Below the pieces are notes generated by a model. That model saw nothing but the letters and a program-made list of their open reading frames with translations. It made no database searches and was not told the DNA's origin. Positions 42,862 through 50,290 of a stretch of 50,290 nucleotides of DNA are shown in pieces. Made by a program: the position numbers and the translations under genes. This stretch comes from Halobacteriales archaeon SW_8_68_21 (GTDB lineage: Archaea; Halobacteriota; Halobacteria; Halobacteriales; Haloferacaceae), in assembly GCA_003023405.1 (NCBI GenBank), contig PXST01000007.1, forward strand, positions 25,317-75,606. Direction: 5' to 3'. Each line of letters begins with the position of its first letter. Within the stretch, counting starts at the first letter, position 1.

Positions 42862-44420
42862 TCAAGCGACGCCGATCCGCTCGCGGTAGGTGCCGTACTC
42901 CGCCTCGAACACCGTCATGACCTCGCCCATCGTCGCGTACGACTTCACGGCCGCGACGACCGCGGGCATCACGTTCTCGCCGGCGTCGACGGCGTTGCGG
43001 AGGTCGTCCAAGGCGGCCGCGACCGCGTCGTCATCGCGGTCGGCCTTCACCGACTCCAACCGGTCGAGCTGTCTGTCGCGGGTCGTCTCGTCTATCTGGA
43101 GGAGGTCCGGCCGCGTGTCCTCGTCTATCTCGTAGGCGTTGACGCCGACGACGGTCTCGTCGCCCTCGTCGACGTGCTCCTGATACTCGTAGGCCGACTC
43201 TTGGATCTCGCGGTGGAAGTAGCCCTGCTCAATTCCCCGCAGGACGCCGTCGCGGACAGAGCCGTCGCCCATCTCTCTGATCTCCTCGATGTACGCCAAC
43301 GCCTCCGCCTCCGTCTCGTCGGTGAGGGTCTCGACCGCGAAGGAGCCGCCGAGCGGATCGACGATGTCGGCCGCGCCGGACTCCTCGGCGATGATCTGCT
43401 GGGTCCGGAGCGCGACCCGCACCGCCTGCTCCGAGGGGAGCGCGAGCGCCTCGTCGAAGGAGTTGGTGTGAAGACTCTGGGTGCCGCCCAGCACGCCGGC
43501 GAGCGCCTGAATCGTGACGCGCGCGACGTTGTTGAGCGGCTGCTGGGCCGTCAGGGACTGGCCCGCGGTCTGGGTGTGGAACTTCAGCTGCTTCGACGCC
43601 TCGGCCTCCGCGTCGTACCACTCGTCCATGACCCGGGCGTAGATCCGGCGGGCGGCACGGAACTTCGCGACCTCCTCGAACAGCGAGTTGTGCGAGTTGA
43701 AAAAGAAAGAGAGCGTCGGCCCGAACGACTCGATATCCATCCCGCGGTCGAGACAGGCCTCGACGTAGGCCATCCCGTCGGCGGGATCACCCACTCCTTT
43801 TGTGCGATGAACTCCTTGAGCATGTCGTTTTGGAGGGTTCCTCGGATCTCTTCTCGTGGAACCCCGCGCTCGTCGGCGAGCGCGACGTACATCGCGTAGA
43901 TCACCGGCGCGCTCGGGTTGATGGTGAAGGAGGTGGACACCTCTGCGAGGTCGATGCCGTCGAACAGCACCTCCATGTCGCGCAGCGTGTCGACGGCGAC
44001 GCCCTCCTTGCCGACCTCGCCCAGCGCCATCTCGTCGTCGGAGTCGATCCCCATCAGCGAGGGCATGTCGAACGCGGTCGAGAGTCCGGTCTGCCCCTCG
44101 TCGATCAGGTAGCGGAACCGCTCGTTGGTCTCCTCGGCGGTGCCGAACCCAGCGAACTGCCGCATCGTCCACGTCCGCCCACGGTACATCGTCGGGTAGA
44201 CGCCCCGGGTGTACGGCTCCTCGCCGGGGAAGCCGAGGTCCGCCTCGTAGTCGGTGTCGGCCACGTCTTCGGGGGTGTAGATCCGACCGACCTCGCGGTT
44301 CGAGACGGTCGCGAACCGCTCGCGGCGTTCGCCATGACAGTCGAGCGTCGGGTCGAGGGTCTCCGCCTCCCACGACTCCTTGCCCTCGCGGATCGCGGCG
44401 AGGTCATCGTCGTCATACAT
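42862..44420 (-). pseudogene. Acyl-CoA mutase large subunit with internal deletion
   Basis: Residues 1-214 (from ATG 44420) are the normal N-terminal half of a B12-dependent acyl-CoA mutase, ending QKEWVIPP. The next recognisable sequence, ADGMAYVEACLDRG, is one frame away and continues for about 306 codons to the stop at 42862. About 45 family residues between them, including the SGYH segment with the catalytic His (H244 in Propionibacterium), are missing. Residue numbering to 214 matches the P. shermanii subunit: position 89 is Phe and 207 is Gln, the isobutyryl-type pair rather than Tyr/Arg. The separate B12-binding small subunit is not in the window. Confidence 0.9.
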
Positions 44421-44440
44421 GCGTTCGGGTACCCGCCGAT

Positions 44441-44451
44441 AATTTATAAAC
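44441..44451 (-). promoter_or_regulatory. TATA box of the acyl-CoA mutase gene
   Basis: On the plus strand AATTTATAAAC (44441-44451) is the strongest AT-rich island nearby. Read leftward it is GTTTATAAATT, centred about 26 bases before the ATG at 44420, as expected for a leaderless haloarchaeal transcript. The promoter thus appears intact although the gene is broken. Confidence 0.7.
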
Positions 44452-44540
44452 GTTTATTATATTTCGCTGATTCCGAGCCGGTCGTCGCCGCGGTTCTCGA
44501 CGGGAGTCTCGCCGTCTCGGAACGGTTCTGCTGTCAGTGA

Positions 44541-44560
44541 CCCACGACCGAAGTCGTGGG
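44541..44560. repeat. Hairpin 1, IS200/IS605-like palindrome
   Basis: CCCACGAC-CGAA-GTCGTGGG: an 8-bp perfect stem with a four-base loop, followed by CTTCCGCCT. This palindrome resembles the terminal hairpins of haloarchaeal IS200/IS605 (tnpB) elements as I remember them. No transposase frame is adjacent. Confidence 0.7.
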
Positions 44561-44654
44561 CTTCCGCCTCGTGCCTCTGTGAACGCCGAGGACGACTGAC
44601 CGGACCGTCGACTCCGCCGCCCAGGATCGATCCGACCGGACCGCGTCGGACGCC

Positions 44655-44678
44655 ACCCGTGACGGAGGCGTCACGGGT
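44655..44678. repeat. Hairpin 2
   Basis: ACCCGTGACG-GAGG-CGTCACGGGT: a perfect 10-bp stem with a GAGG loop. There is no run of T after it on either strand, so it does not look like a simple terminator. Confidence 0.8.
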
Positions 44679-44791
44679 CAAGACCGTAAGCCGCAGCCCG
44701 GACGACAACGAATTACCGAACCCTCAAGTTCGTTACTATCGCTCCCGCGAGGAACCCGGCGACCGAAGGGCGGCTTACGAGGCCGCACGAC

Positions 44792-44807
44792 ATCCCGAAA
44801 GCGGGAT
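44792..44807. repeat. Hairpin 3
   Basis: ATCCCG-AAAG-CGGGAT: a 6-bp perfect stem with a GNRA-like AAAG loop, followed by TTTGACATACAAG. It may mark the other end of the element begun by hairpin 1. Confidence 0.65.
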
Positions 44808-44924
44808 TTGACATACAAGTCGCCGCCGAAACGACGAGCCTTGCGGACGCCCCGGAGAGACTGCCCGGCGTGTCGGTGACCGGAGCCGCGAGAGCGGTTC
44901 CGGCCGCGACCGCCGGAGTCGCCG

Positions 44925-45170
44925 TCAGTGAAGCACTGCCGTGTTCCCGCGCGTCTCGATCAGCTCGGCGTCGACGGCGTCGGCCAGTTCGGCGGCCAGC
45001 TCGTCCGTCGAGGTCCCGCCGCGGGCCGCCCGCAGGAACTTCACCTTCCCCAGCTTGCGGTCGTCGAGCTGGTCGGCCAGCTCGTCGACGACCGAGTCGA
45101 TGCCGCGTTTCCCGACCCAGACGGTGACATCGAGGTCGTGCGCCTCTTTTCGGAGCTCTTGATCGCTCAT
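44925..45170 (-). CDS. YhbY/CRM-type RNA-binding protein
   Basis: 81 residues, one CRM domain. LRKEAHDLDVTVWVGKRGIDSVVDELADQLDDRKLGKVKFLRAARGG is the family core, with the GxxG-like loop (VGKRGI). In bacteria YhbY binds pre-50S ribosomes; the archaeal relatives are thought to act in ribosome assembly. It is the first gene left of the SHOCT gene on the same strand. Confidence 0.92.
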   Translation of the reverse strand: MSDQELRKEAHDLDVTVWVGKRGIDSVVDELADQLDDRKLGKVKFLRAARGGTSTDELAAELADAVDAELIETRGNTAVLH

Positions 45171-45240
45171 ACGCGGTGGAGTCGGCCGCGCGCATTGAAG
45201 CTTGAGGTTCGGCCGCGCGCGGTCCCGACCGACGCTCCCG

Positions 45241-45699
45241 TCAGCGCTCGCGTTCGACCTCGGTGTCTCTGACCGTCCCGCGGTCGCGTTCCGCCTCCCG
45301 GTTCCGCTCCGTCCACTCGGCGGCGTCCTCCGGCGTTTCGGTCACCAGAAGCCGGTCGAGCTTCCGCTCGAACTGCTCGTCGGTGAGGTCGCCCTCGGCG
45401 TATCGCGTCCGCAGTCGGTCGAGCGCGTCCGCGGTGTCGTCAGCTCCGGACTCCGAATCCGACTGCCCGTGTTCCACGCGGACCGACCCCGTCTTAGTGT
45501 CGACCTCGACCGTCTCGCCCTCCTCGTCGAACAGCATCGAGACGACGGGAACAACGACGATGTAGCCGAACAGCATGAACGGGAGCCACCACCCGAAGTC
45601 GGCGAGGAGGGCCGCGAGCCAGACCCCGGTCACCGTCGTCGCGGCGATCCCGCTGGCGTTCTCGCGGAACCGCTCGCGGAGGGTCGCGTCGTCGGTCAT
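45241..45699 (-). CDS. SHOCT-domain membrane protein
   Basis: 152 residues. Two hydrophobic helices at about 17-35 and 38-56 (GIAATTVTGVWLAALLA, LPFMLFGYIVVVPVVSML), then an acidic linker. A SHOCT oligomerisation motif follows (ALDRLRTRYAEGDLTDEQFERKLDRLL, about 92-118). The charged C-terminal tail has many Arg/Glu. SHOCT proteins are membrane-associated, with roles unknown. Confidence 0.9.
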   Translation of the reverse strand: MTDDATLRERFRENASGIAATTVTGVWLAALLADFGWWLPFMLFGYIVVVPVVSMLFDEEGETVEVDTKTGSVRVEHGQSDSESGADDTADALDRLRTRYAEGDLTDEQFERKLDRLLVTETPEDAAEWTERNREAERDRGTVRDTEVERER

Positions 45700-45762
45700 C
45701 AGGCGGACCGTTTCGGTCCCGGTACAAAGTCGTGTCGGCGGTTGACCGCCGTCGCCGGACCC

Positions 45763-46269
45763 CTACTCGCTGATCTCGACCGTGATATCGTCGCGCGCGA
45801 CCGCCAGCCGGAACGTCGGGACGGTCCGGTAGACCACCTCGACGACGTTCTTGCGTTCGAGGCTGCGGAGCGCGCGCCGCACCGCGTCGACCTCGGGCTC
45901 GTCGTCGTACGCCTCCCGGAGCGCGTTGAGCGCGCTGACGACCGACTGCGAGCGCTCCTCCGGCCCGGCGAGCACCTCGACCGCCCGCGCCTCCAGCTCG
46001 GGGACGCGGATCGTCTCCGGGACGCCACCCTTCGCGACCGCGTCCGGCTCGACGCCCGGCTCGACGTCGACGAGGTCGTTCGCCTCGGCGGTCGTGCGGA
46101 TCAGGCTGTCGTCGTCGCGGTAGTAGCACTCTTTCAGGTGGTCTTCGAGGTAGCCGTGGACCTCGCTGCCGTTCTCCATCTCCCACGCGTCCTGTAGCTC
46201 GCCGTTCTTCGTCGGCTGGAGGCGGACCACGTCCGCGAGCCGATCGCGCTCCTCGTTCGTGAGGCTCAT
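45763..46269 (-). CDS. DUF5797 family protein
   Basis: 168 residues from ATG 46269, overlapping the gatA stop as ATGA. It begins MSLTNEERDRLADVVRLQPTKNGELQDAWEMENGSEVHGYLEDHLKECYYRDDDSLIRTT, a pattern I recall for the haloarchaeal family DUF5797. A winged-helix-like N-terminal segment and a C-terminal segment ending in beta strands (VVEVVYRTVPTFRLAVA) suggest a nucleic-acid-binding or adaptor protein. Coupling to gatA suggests co-expression with the amidotransferase. Confidence 0.82.
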   Translation of the reverse strand: MSLTNEERDRLADVVRLQPTKNGELQDAWEMENGSEVHGYLEDHLKECYYRDDDSLIRTTAEANDLVDVEPGVEPDAVAKGGVPETIRVPELEARAVEVLAGPEERSQSVVSALNALREAYDDEPEVDAVRRALRSLERKNVVEVVYRTVPTFRLAVARDDITVEISE

Positions 46270-47570
46270 CGGTCCTCGACCGCGCTCGCGGCGCGAACGA
46301 TCGTCGCCTCGTCGAACTTCGAGCCGACGAGCTGCAGCCCGACGGGGAGGCCGTCGGCCTCGCCGGCCGGCACCGATATCGCGGGGAGGTTCGCGAGGTT
46401 CACCGGCGTCGTGTTCGCGTCGGCGAGGTACATTCGCAGGGGGTCGTCGAGGCTCTCGCCGAGCTCGAAGGGGAGGACCGGCATCGTCGGCGAGGCGATC
46501 ACGTCGACATCCTCGAAAGCGTCCTCGAAGTCCCGCCGGACCCACGCGCGGGCGTCCTGCGCCTTCTCGTAGTACTTGTCGTGGTAGCCCGCGGAGAGCG
46601 CGTACGTACCGAGCAGGATCCGGCGTTTGACCTCCGCGCCGAACTCCTCCTCGCGCGTCTCCGCGAACGACTCGTTCCAGTTGCCGTCCGACTCGCTCCG
46701 GTGGCCGTACCGCACGCCGTCGAAGCGCGCGAGGTTCGAGGAGGCCTCCGCCATCGCGATGACGTAGTACGCCTGGACCGCGTGGTCGACCGACGGCAGC
46801 GAGATCTCGGTCGTCTCCGCGCCCTGCGCCTCCAAGTCCGCGATCGCTGCCTCGACCGTCTCGACGACGCGCTCGTCGGCCCCCTCGAACAGCTCCGTGG
46901 CGACGCCGACGGTCAACCCCTCGACGTCGCCGTCGGCGGCCGCGGCGTAGCTCGCGTCCGGGTCCGCGCCTTCGACCTGCCTCGGGTCCCGGGTCGTCCC
47001 GTCGTTGGGATCGTCGCCGGCGATGACATCGAGCGCGGCGGCCGCCTCCTCGACGGTGCCCGCGATCGGGCCGATCTGTTCGAGCGAGTTCGCGTACGCG
47101 ATGAGGCCGTACCGGGAGACCAGCCCGTAGGTGGGCTTGATCCCGACGACACCGCAGAACGCGGCCGGACAGCGCACCGAGCCGCCCGTGTCGGAGCCGA
47201 GCGCGATGTCGGCCTCGCCCGCCGCGACCGCGGCCGCGGAGCCGCCGGAGGAACCGCCCGGGACACGGTCGGTGTCGGCGGGGTTGCGGGTGGGACCGAA
47301 CGCGGAGGTCTCCGTCGTCGTCCCCATCCCGAACTCGTCCATGTTCGTCTTGCCGACGACCGTCGCGCCCGCGTCGGTCAGCCGGTCGACGACGGTCGCG
47401 GAGTACGGCGGCACGTAGTCGGCCAGCATCTCGGAGCCGCAGGTGGTCCGGATCCCAGCCGTCGAGATGTTGTCCTTCACCGCGACGGTCGCATCCGCGA
47501 GGGGGCCGTCGGCGTCCGCGTCGCCCTCGATCGTCTTCTCCGTGACGAAGGCGTTGATCTCGGCCGCCAT
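46266..47570 (-). CDS. gatA: Asp/Glu-tRNA amidotransferase subunit A
   Basis: 434 residues. The amidase signature is complete: Lys in VAVKDNI, the cis-Ser in GGSSGGSAAAVAAGE and the nucleophile in GSDTGGSVRCPAAFCG. It releases ammonia from glutamine for GatB, converting Glu-tRNA(Gln) or Asp-tRNA(Asn). The gene starts directly after the gatC stop. GatB is not in the window, as is common in archaea. Confidence 0.96.
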   Translation of the reverse strand: MAAEINAFVTEKTIEGDADADGPLADATVAVKDNISTAGIRTTCGSEMLADYVPPYSATVVDRLTDAGATVVGKTNMDEFGMGTTTETSAFGPTRNPADTDRVPGGSSGGSAAAVAAGEADIALGSDTGGSVRCPAAFCGVVGIKPTYGLVSRYGLIAYANSLEQIGPIAGTVEEAAAALDVIAGDDPNDGTTRDPRQVEGADPDASYAAAADGDVEGLTVGVATELFEGADERVVETVEAAIADLEAQGAETTEISLPSVDHAVQAYYVIAMAEASSNLARFDGVRYGHRSESDGNWNESFAETREEEFGAEVKRRILLGTYALSAGYHDKYYEKAQDARAWVRRDFEDAFEDVDVIASPTMPVLPFELGESLDDPLRMYLADANTTPVNLANLPAISVPAGEADGLPVGLQLVGSKFDEATIVRAASAVEDR

Positions 47571-47873
47571 CTACGACACCTTCGGGCCGACGAAGAAGCC
47601 GTCTTCAGTCTCCTCGGCATTCGCGAGCGCCTCCGTCTGCGAGAGCCCGTCCTCGATCTCGTCGGGGCGCATCACGTTGACCAACTCCTCCTCGCGTTCG
47701 ATCTCCGGGACCTCGTCGAGCGCCTCGAAGTACTCCAAGATGTCGCCGAACTGCGCCGCGAACTCGTCGACCTCGTCGTCGGCGAGCCGCACCCGCGCCA
47801 GCTCCGCGACGTGTCTGACCTTCTCGGCGTCGACGGCGGCCGTGCCGTCGTCAGACGCTGCGGTGTCGCTCAT
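47571..47873 (-). CDS. gatC: Asp/Glu-tRNA amidotransferase subunit C
   Basis: 100 residues from ATG 47873. The GatC core is VRHVAELARVRLADDEVDEFAAQFGDILEYFEALDEVP, followed by MRPDEIEDGL and the C-terminal EDGFFVGPKV, which is the part that inserts between GatA and GatB. It is the first gene of the gatC-gatA pair; the longer frame upstream is Arg-rich and not part of it. Confidence 0.94.
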   Translation of the reverse strand: MSDTAASDDGTAAVDAEKVRHVAELARVRLADDEVDEFAAQFGDILEYFEALDEVPEIEREEELVNVMRPDEIEDGLSQTEALANAEETEDGFFVGPKVS

Positions 47874-48004
47874 ACCCGAACGTACCACGCGGGCGGCGAG
47901 TAAGGGTTTCGGAAGGGGGCCGGTGAGACCGGCCGCGTCGCCGGTCCGACCGCCGGACGGGACGCGGGCTGGGTCACCGGACGCGAATCCGGGTCCGGTC
48001 CGGT

Positions 48005-49201
48005 CTACAGCAGGTCGTTCGCGACGAGCCGGTCGACCGCCTCGCGCAGGCGCTCCTCGCTCGCGGCGTAGGAGATGCGGACGTGGCCGTCGGCGTTGAA
48101 CGCGCTGCCGGGGACGCAGGCGACCCCGGCCTCCTCGATGGCGCGCTCGCACCACGCTTGGTCGTCGACTCGCGGCTCGTCGCCGCTCGCGTCCGAGCCG
48201 CTCCCCGGCTCGCTCACCGGGATCATCATGTAGAAGGCTCCGTCGCCGACGTCGATGTCGACGCCGTGTTCGTCGAACAGGTCGACGAGCAGGTCGCGGC
48301 GGTCGGCGAAGGCGTCGCGCATCTCCTCGACGGACTCGCCGGTGTTCTCAAGCGCCTCGATCCCCGCGCGCTGGACGAAGTTGGTCGCGCAGGAGACGGA
48401 GTGCGAGTGGAGCTTGCTCGCCTCGCCGACAAACTCGTCGGTGGCGTGGAGGTAGCCGAGCCGCCAGCCGGTCATCGAGTACGCCTTCGAGAAGCCGTTG
48501 ATCGTCACCGTGCGGTCGGCCATCCCGTCGAGGCTCGCGAGCGAGACGTGGTCCGCGTCGTAGACGATACGCTCGTAGATCTCGTCGGAGATCACGGCCA
48601 CGTCGTGTTCGACGGCGAGGTCGCGGACGCCCTCCAAGGCGGTCTGAGAGAACACCGCGCCGGTGGGGTTCGACGGGGAGTTGACGACGAGCAGCTCGGT
48701 GTCGTCCGAGACCGTCTCCGCGAGGTCGTCGAGGGCGGGTTCGAGCTGGAACCCGTGCGGCGCGAGGTCGACGCGCGAGAGCTCCGCGCCCGCGAGCTTC
48801 GCCATCGCCTCGTAGGAGACCCACGCCGGGTCCAGCAGGACGACCTCGCTTTCCTCGTCGATCAGCGTCTGGAACGTCTCGTAGAGCGCCTGCTTGCCGC
48901 CGGGCGTGACGATGACCTCGTCGGCGTCGGCGTCGATCCCGTTGCCGCGGAGCTTCTCCGCGATCGCCTCCTTGAGCCGGGGAACTCCGTTCGAGGAGGT
49001 GTACCCGGTGTGGCCCGCGTCGAGGGCCTGTTTCCCGGCCTCGACGACGTTCGGCGGGGTGTCGAAGTCCGGCTCGCCGACCGAGAGGTCGACGATGTCG
49101 GCCCCCTCGGCCTCCTTCGTCGCCGCGAGGTTCGATATCGCCAGCGTCGCGCTGGGCTCTACGCGTCCGATCCGCTCCGAGAAGTCGTATGCGTCGCTCA
49201 T
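48005..49201 (-). CDS. Pyridoxal-phosphate aminotransferase, class I/II
   Basis: 398 residues from ATG 49201. A fold type I aminotransferase: VDLSVGEPDFDTPP, GGKQALYE, the Asp strand ISDEIYERIVYD, the PLP lysine in NGFSKAYSMTGWRLGYLH, and the C-terminal Arg in ADGHVRISYAAS that binds the substrate carboxylate. It is probably an aspartate- or aromatic-type enzyme. The frame continues without a stop into ribH upstream, so a 541-residue run-on protein is possible. A Gly/Ser/Asp insertion lies near residue 330. Confidence 0.94.
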   Translation of the reverse strand: MSDAYDFSERIGRVEPSATLAISNLAATKEAEGADIVDLSVGEPDFDTPPNVVEAGKQALDAGHTGYTSSNGVPRLKEAIAEKLRGNGIDADADEVIVTPGGKQALYETFQTLIDEESEVVLLDPAWVSYEAMAKLAGAELSRVDLAPHGFQLEPALDDLAETVSDDTELLVVNSPSNPTGAVFSQTALEGVRDLAVEHDVAVISDEIYERIVYDADHVSLASLDGMADRTVTINGFSKAYSMTGWRLGYLHATDEFVGEASKLHSHSVSCATNFVQRAGIEALENTGESVEEMRDAFADRRDLLVDLFDEHGVDIDVGDGAFYMMIPVSEPGSGSDASGDEPRVDDQAWCERAIEEAGVACVPGSAFNADGHVRISYAASEERLREAVDRLVANDLL

Positions 49202-49630
49202 GTGTCGTGTGTGGTCGGGTGTCTGTCGGTCGAGTTCCTCGGCGAGGTCGATCGCCGCCGTGGCGGCGTCCGCTCCCTTGTCGATCCGCTCGCGCGCCTC
49301 CGCGCCGGACATCCCCGGCCCGCTCACGCCGAACGCGACCGGGGTGTCCCGGTCGAGGCTCACGTCGGTGAGCTTCTCGGCGGTCGCGGTCGCGATGACG
49401 CGGTCGTGGTCGGTGTCGCCGGTGACGATGGCTCCGACGACCGCGACCGCGTCGACGTCGTCGCGGCGCGCGAGCCGGTCGGCGGCCAGCGGGCTGTCGT
49501 ACGCGCCCGGCACGTTCAGCTCGTCGACGACGACGGCGTCGCGGTCGGCGGCCGTCTCCCGGGCGGCCTCGGCCATCGGCTCCGTGACGGCGTCGTTGAA
49601 CCGCGCCACCACCAGTCCCAGCGAGACCAT
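49202..49630 (-). CDS. ribH: 6,7-dimethyl-8-ribityllumazine synthase, no stop before the aminotransferase
   Basis: From ATG 49630, 143 codons. The lumazine synthase core is VSLGLVVARFNDAVTEPMAEAA, VPGAYDSPLAADRLARRDDVDAVAVVGAIVTGDTDHDRVI with catalytic His, and FGVSGPGMSGAEARERIDKGADAATAAIDLAEELD. It condenses the pyrimidine and butanone precursors of riboflavin. After EELD the next codon is CGA. A single C-to-T change would give TGA, and the usual archaeal protein ends near here. Instead the frame runs through a short linker into the aminotransferase. Confidence 0.88.
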
Positions 49631-49762
49631 ACCGGAACTGGTGTGGGCGGCGGCAAAGGTCTACCGTTCGACCGCAGGGTTGCCGGGCGAACGCGTTCGG
49701 GAAGCGGCCTAGAGCGGAGACGCGCCCTAAGAGACTTGCCAACCGGGGAGGAAGCCGGTCGT

Positions 49763-50155
49763 ATGGGATCCGACGGGCGCAGGAGAGCCGCCGTCGCGAG
49801 CGCCCTCGCCTTCCTCGTGACGCTCTCGGTTCTCACCGCCCTGCGCGTCTGGAACTTGGAGCCGTCCACCGCCACGCAGTCGCTCGTCGTCTGGGCGGGG
49901 GCGCTCGTCGTCGTGGTTGCGGTCGCTTACTACTCGTATCGGACGGTCGACCCCGTCGGGGGATTAATACTCGCCTTCGGCCCGAGCCTCGGGTTCACGA
50001 CCAACCTGTTCGTTCCGGTGGCCGCCGGGCCGGCCGCCGCCTTCTTCCCGCCGCTCGCGGCGGCGGTCGTCGCCACGGCGGTCGGCGGAATCGGCTTCCT
50101 CGCCGGATGTGGAGCCAGGATATGCCTGACCGCCGCCAGCGAGGCGAGCCTGTGA
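49763..50155 (+). CDS. Small membrane protein
   Basis: 130 residues from ATG 49763. After a basic start (MGSDGRRRAA) it has four hydrophobic helices at about 12-28, 40-58, 66-90 and 93-115 (Gly/Ala/Pro-rich). Two Cys lie close together near the end (GCGARIC), possibly binding a metal. No family is recognised. The TTTATAA box downstream belongs to something else. Confidence 0.75.
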   Translation: MGSDGRRRAAVASALAFLVTLSVLTALRVWNLEPSTATQSLVVWAGALVVVVAVAYYSYRTVDPVGGLILAFGPSLGFTTNLFVPVAAGPAAAFFPPLAAAVVATAVGGIGFLAGCGARICLTAASEASL

Positions 50156-50187
50156 ACGGTCCGTCGCTCACCCCCACACCGTCACGA

Positions 50188-50194
50188 TTTATAA
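50188..50194 (+). promoter_or_regulatory. TATA-like box before the edge element
   Basis: TTTATAA in CGATTTATAAGTAAC is a good archaeal TATA match. A start about 26 bases downstream would fall inside the hairpin-rich stretch at 50210-50290, which carries no obvious coding frame. Confidence 0.5.
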
Positions 50195-50209
50195 GTAACT
50201 GAGGCGATG

Positions 50210-50290
50210 GCGCGTGCCGACGAGCGCCCGTTAGGGCGGGAGTCGCACGCGCGAGGGACGCCGCGAGCGAAGCGAGCGGCGAGGCTGGGG
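50210..50290. repeat. Hairpin-rich element truncated by the window end
   Basis: Three nested or successive hairpins. GCGCGTGC (50210-50217) pairs with GCACGCGC (50245-50252) and encloses CGCCC-GTTA-GGGCG (50225-50238). Then CGCCGC (50259-50264) pairs with GCGGCG (50276-50281) around GAGCGAAGCGA. The GCGAGCGAAGCGAGC motif followed by GGCTGGGG recalls a dispersed intergenic repeat of Halorubrum-like genomes; a small RNA is the other reading. Confidence 0.55.

Larger units (their letters stand above)
44421..44924. other. 504-base gene-free block with promoter and three hairpins
   Basis: The only gene-free stretch over 300 bases. It holds the mutase promoter near 44441 and three strong inverted repeats at 44541-44560, 44655-44678 and 44792-44807. 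Open frames here are Arg/Ser-rich shadows. It is probably a decayed non-autonomous IS200/IS605-type element or structured RNA. Confidence 0.6.

Noticed and set aside
44655..44678. Hairpin 2 as a transcription terminator
   Set aside because: There is no T-run after the stem on either strand and no gene ends next to it.
48083..49762. Upstream extension of the small membrane gene at 49763 to a 690-residue protein
   Set aside because: The extension is the complement of the aminotransferase and ribH genes; the real protein starts at 49763.
1..50290. CRISPR arrays, rRNA genes, complete insertion sequences, phage genes
   Set aside because: No regularly spaced repeats, rRNA-like blocks, transposase or structural phage proteins were seen in any frame.

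Overview
The window is about 50 kb of GC-rich haloarchaeal chromosome, probably Halorubrum or a close relative. The evidence is a strongly acidic deduced proteome, twin-arginine lipoproteins, archaeal-only housekeeping genes (aIF2-beta with a TRAM domain, Dph2 and Dph6, archaeal CoA synthesis, GfcR) and many small conserved halobacterial families. Genes are tightly packed and mostly leaderless, often with ATGA stop-start overlaps. I see no rRNA, CRISPR array, complete insertion sequence or prophage, so it is mainly core chromosome. Its unusual features are broken genes, small elements and structured intergenic DNA.

Layout. 1-6.6 kb: glycerophosphodiesterase, HMCES-type DNA-crosslink protein, a frameshifted Rsm22-type gene, prephenate dehydrogenase, MFS transporter, DsbA-like Tat lipoprotein, DUF5779. 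6.6-9.6 kb: acyl-CoA synthetase remnant, initiator tRNA-Met beside aIF2-beta, a metal-degenerate M24 protein and an unannotated 50-residue zinc-finger gene. 9.6-20 kb: XPD/DinG-type Fe-S helicase, HAD phosphatase, LOG-like protein, DUF4013, Dph2, esterase, YlbF, a MinD-like ATPase next to a KaiC-like protein without a P-loop, FKBP isomerase, CYTH protein. 20-28.7 kb: MaoC, CitE and glutamate dehydrogenase, Dph6, glutaredoxin, then glucose dehydrogenase overlapping its probable regulator gfcR, NRDE and HTH proteins. 28.7-37.9 kb: a nine-gene Mnh/Mrp cation/proton antiporter operon on the minus strand, mnhE-F-G-(DUF4040)-B-C-D1-D2-D3. 38-42.8 kb: CoaBC, Tat lipoprotein, DUF63, Lrp regulator and phosphopantoate-beta-alanine ligase. 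42.9-44.9 kb: an acyl-CoA mutase with an internal deletion and a hairpin-rich intergenic block resembling an IS200/IS605 relic. 45-50.3 kb: YhbY, SHOCT, DUF5797, GatA-GatC, a ribH-aminotransferase run-on frame, a membrane protein, and a promoter leading into a hairpin-rich repeat cut by the window edge.

How the genes work together. Several neighbours belong to one process: initiator tRNA with aIF2-beta; Dph2 with Dph6 (diphthamide on aEF-2); CoaBC with phosphopantoate-beta-alanine ligase (CoA synthesis); glucose dehydrogenase with GfcR (sugar oxidation and its control); GatC with GatA; and the whole Mnh antiporter.

The main oddities are lesions. The Rsm22-like gene has two apparent single-base losses. 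mnhD2 has one, directly after a 30-bp tandem repeat. The mnhB/mnhC junction lacks both a stop and a start. The mutase has lost about 45 codons, including the catalytic His region. ribH has lost its stop. I cannot tell biological decay from consensus errors for the single-base cases. The mutase deletion is the best candidate for a real mutation.
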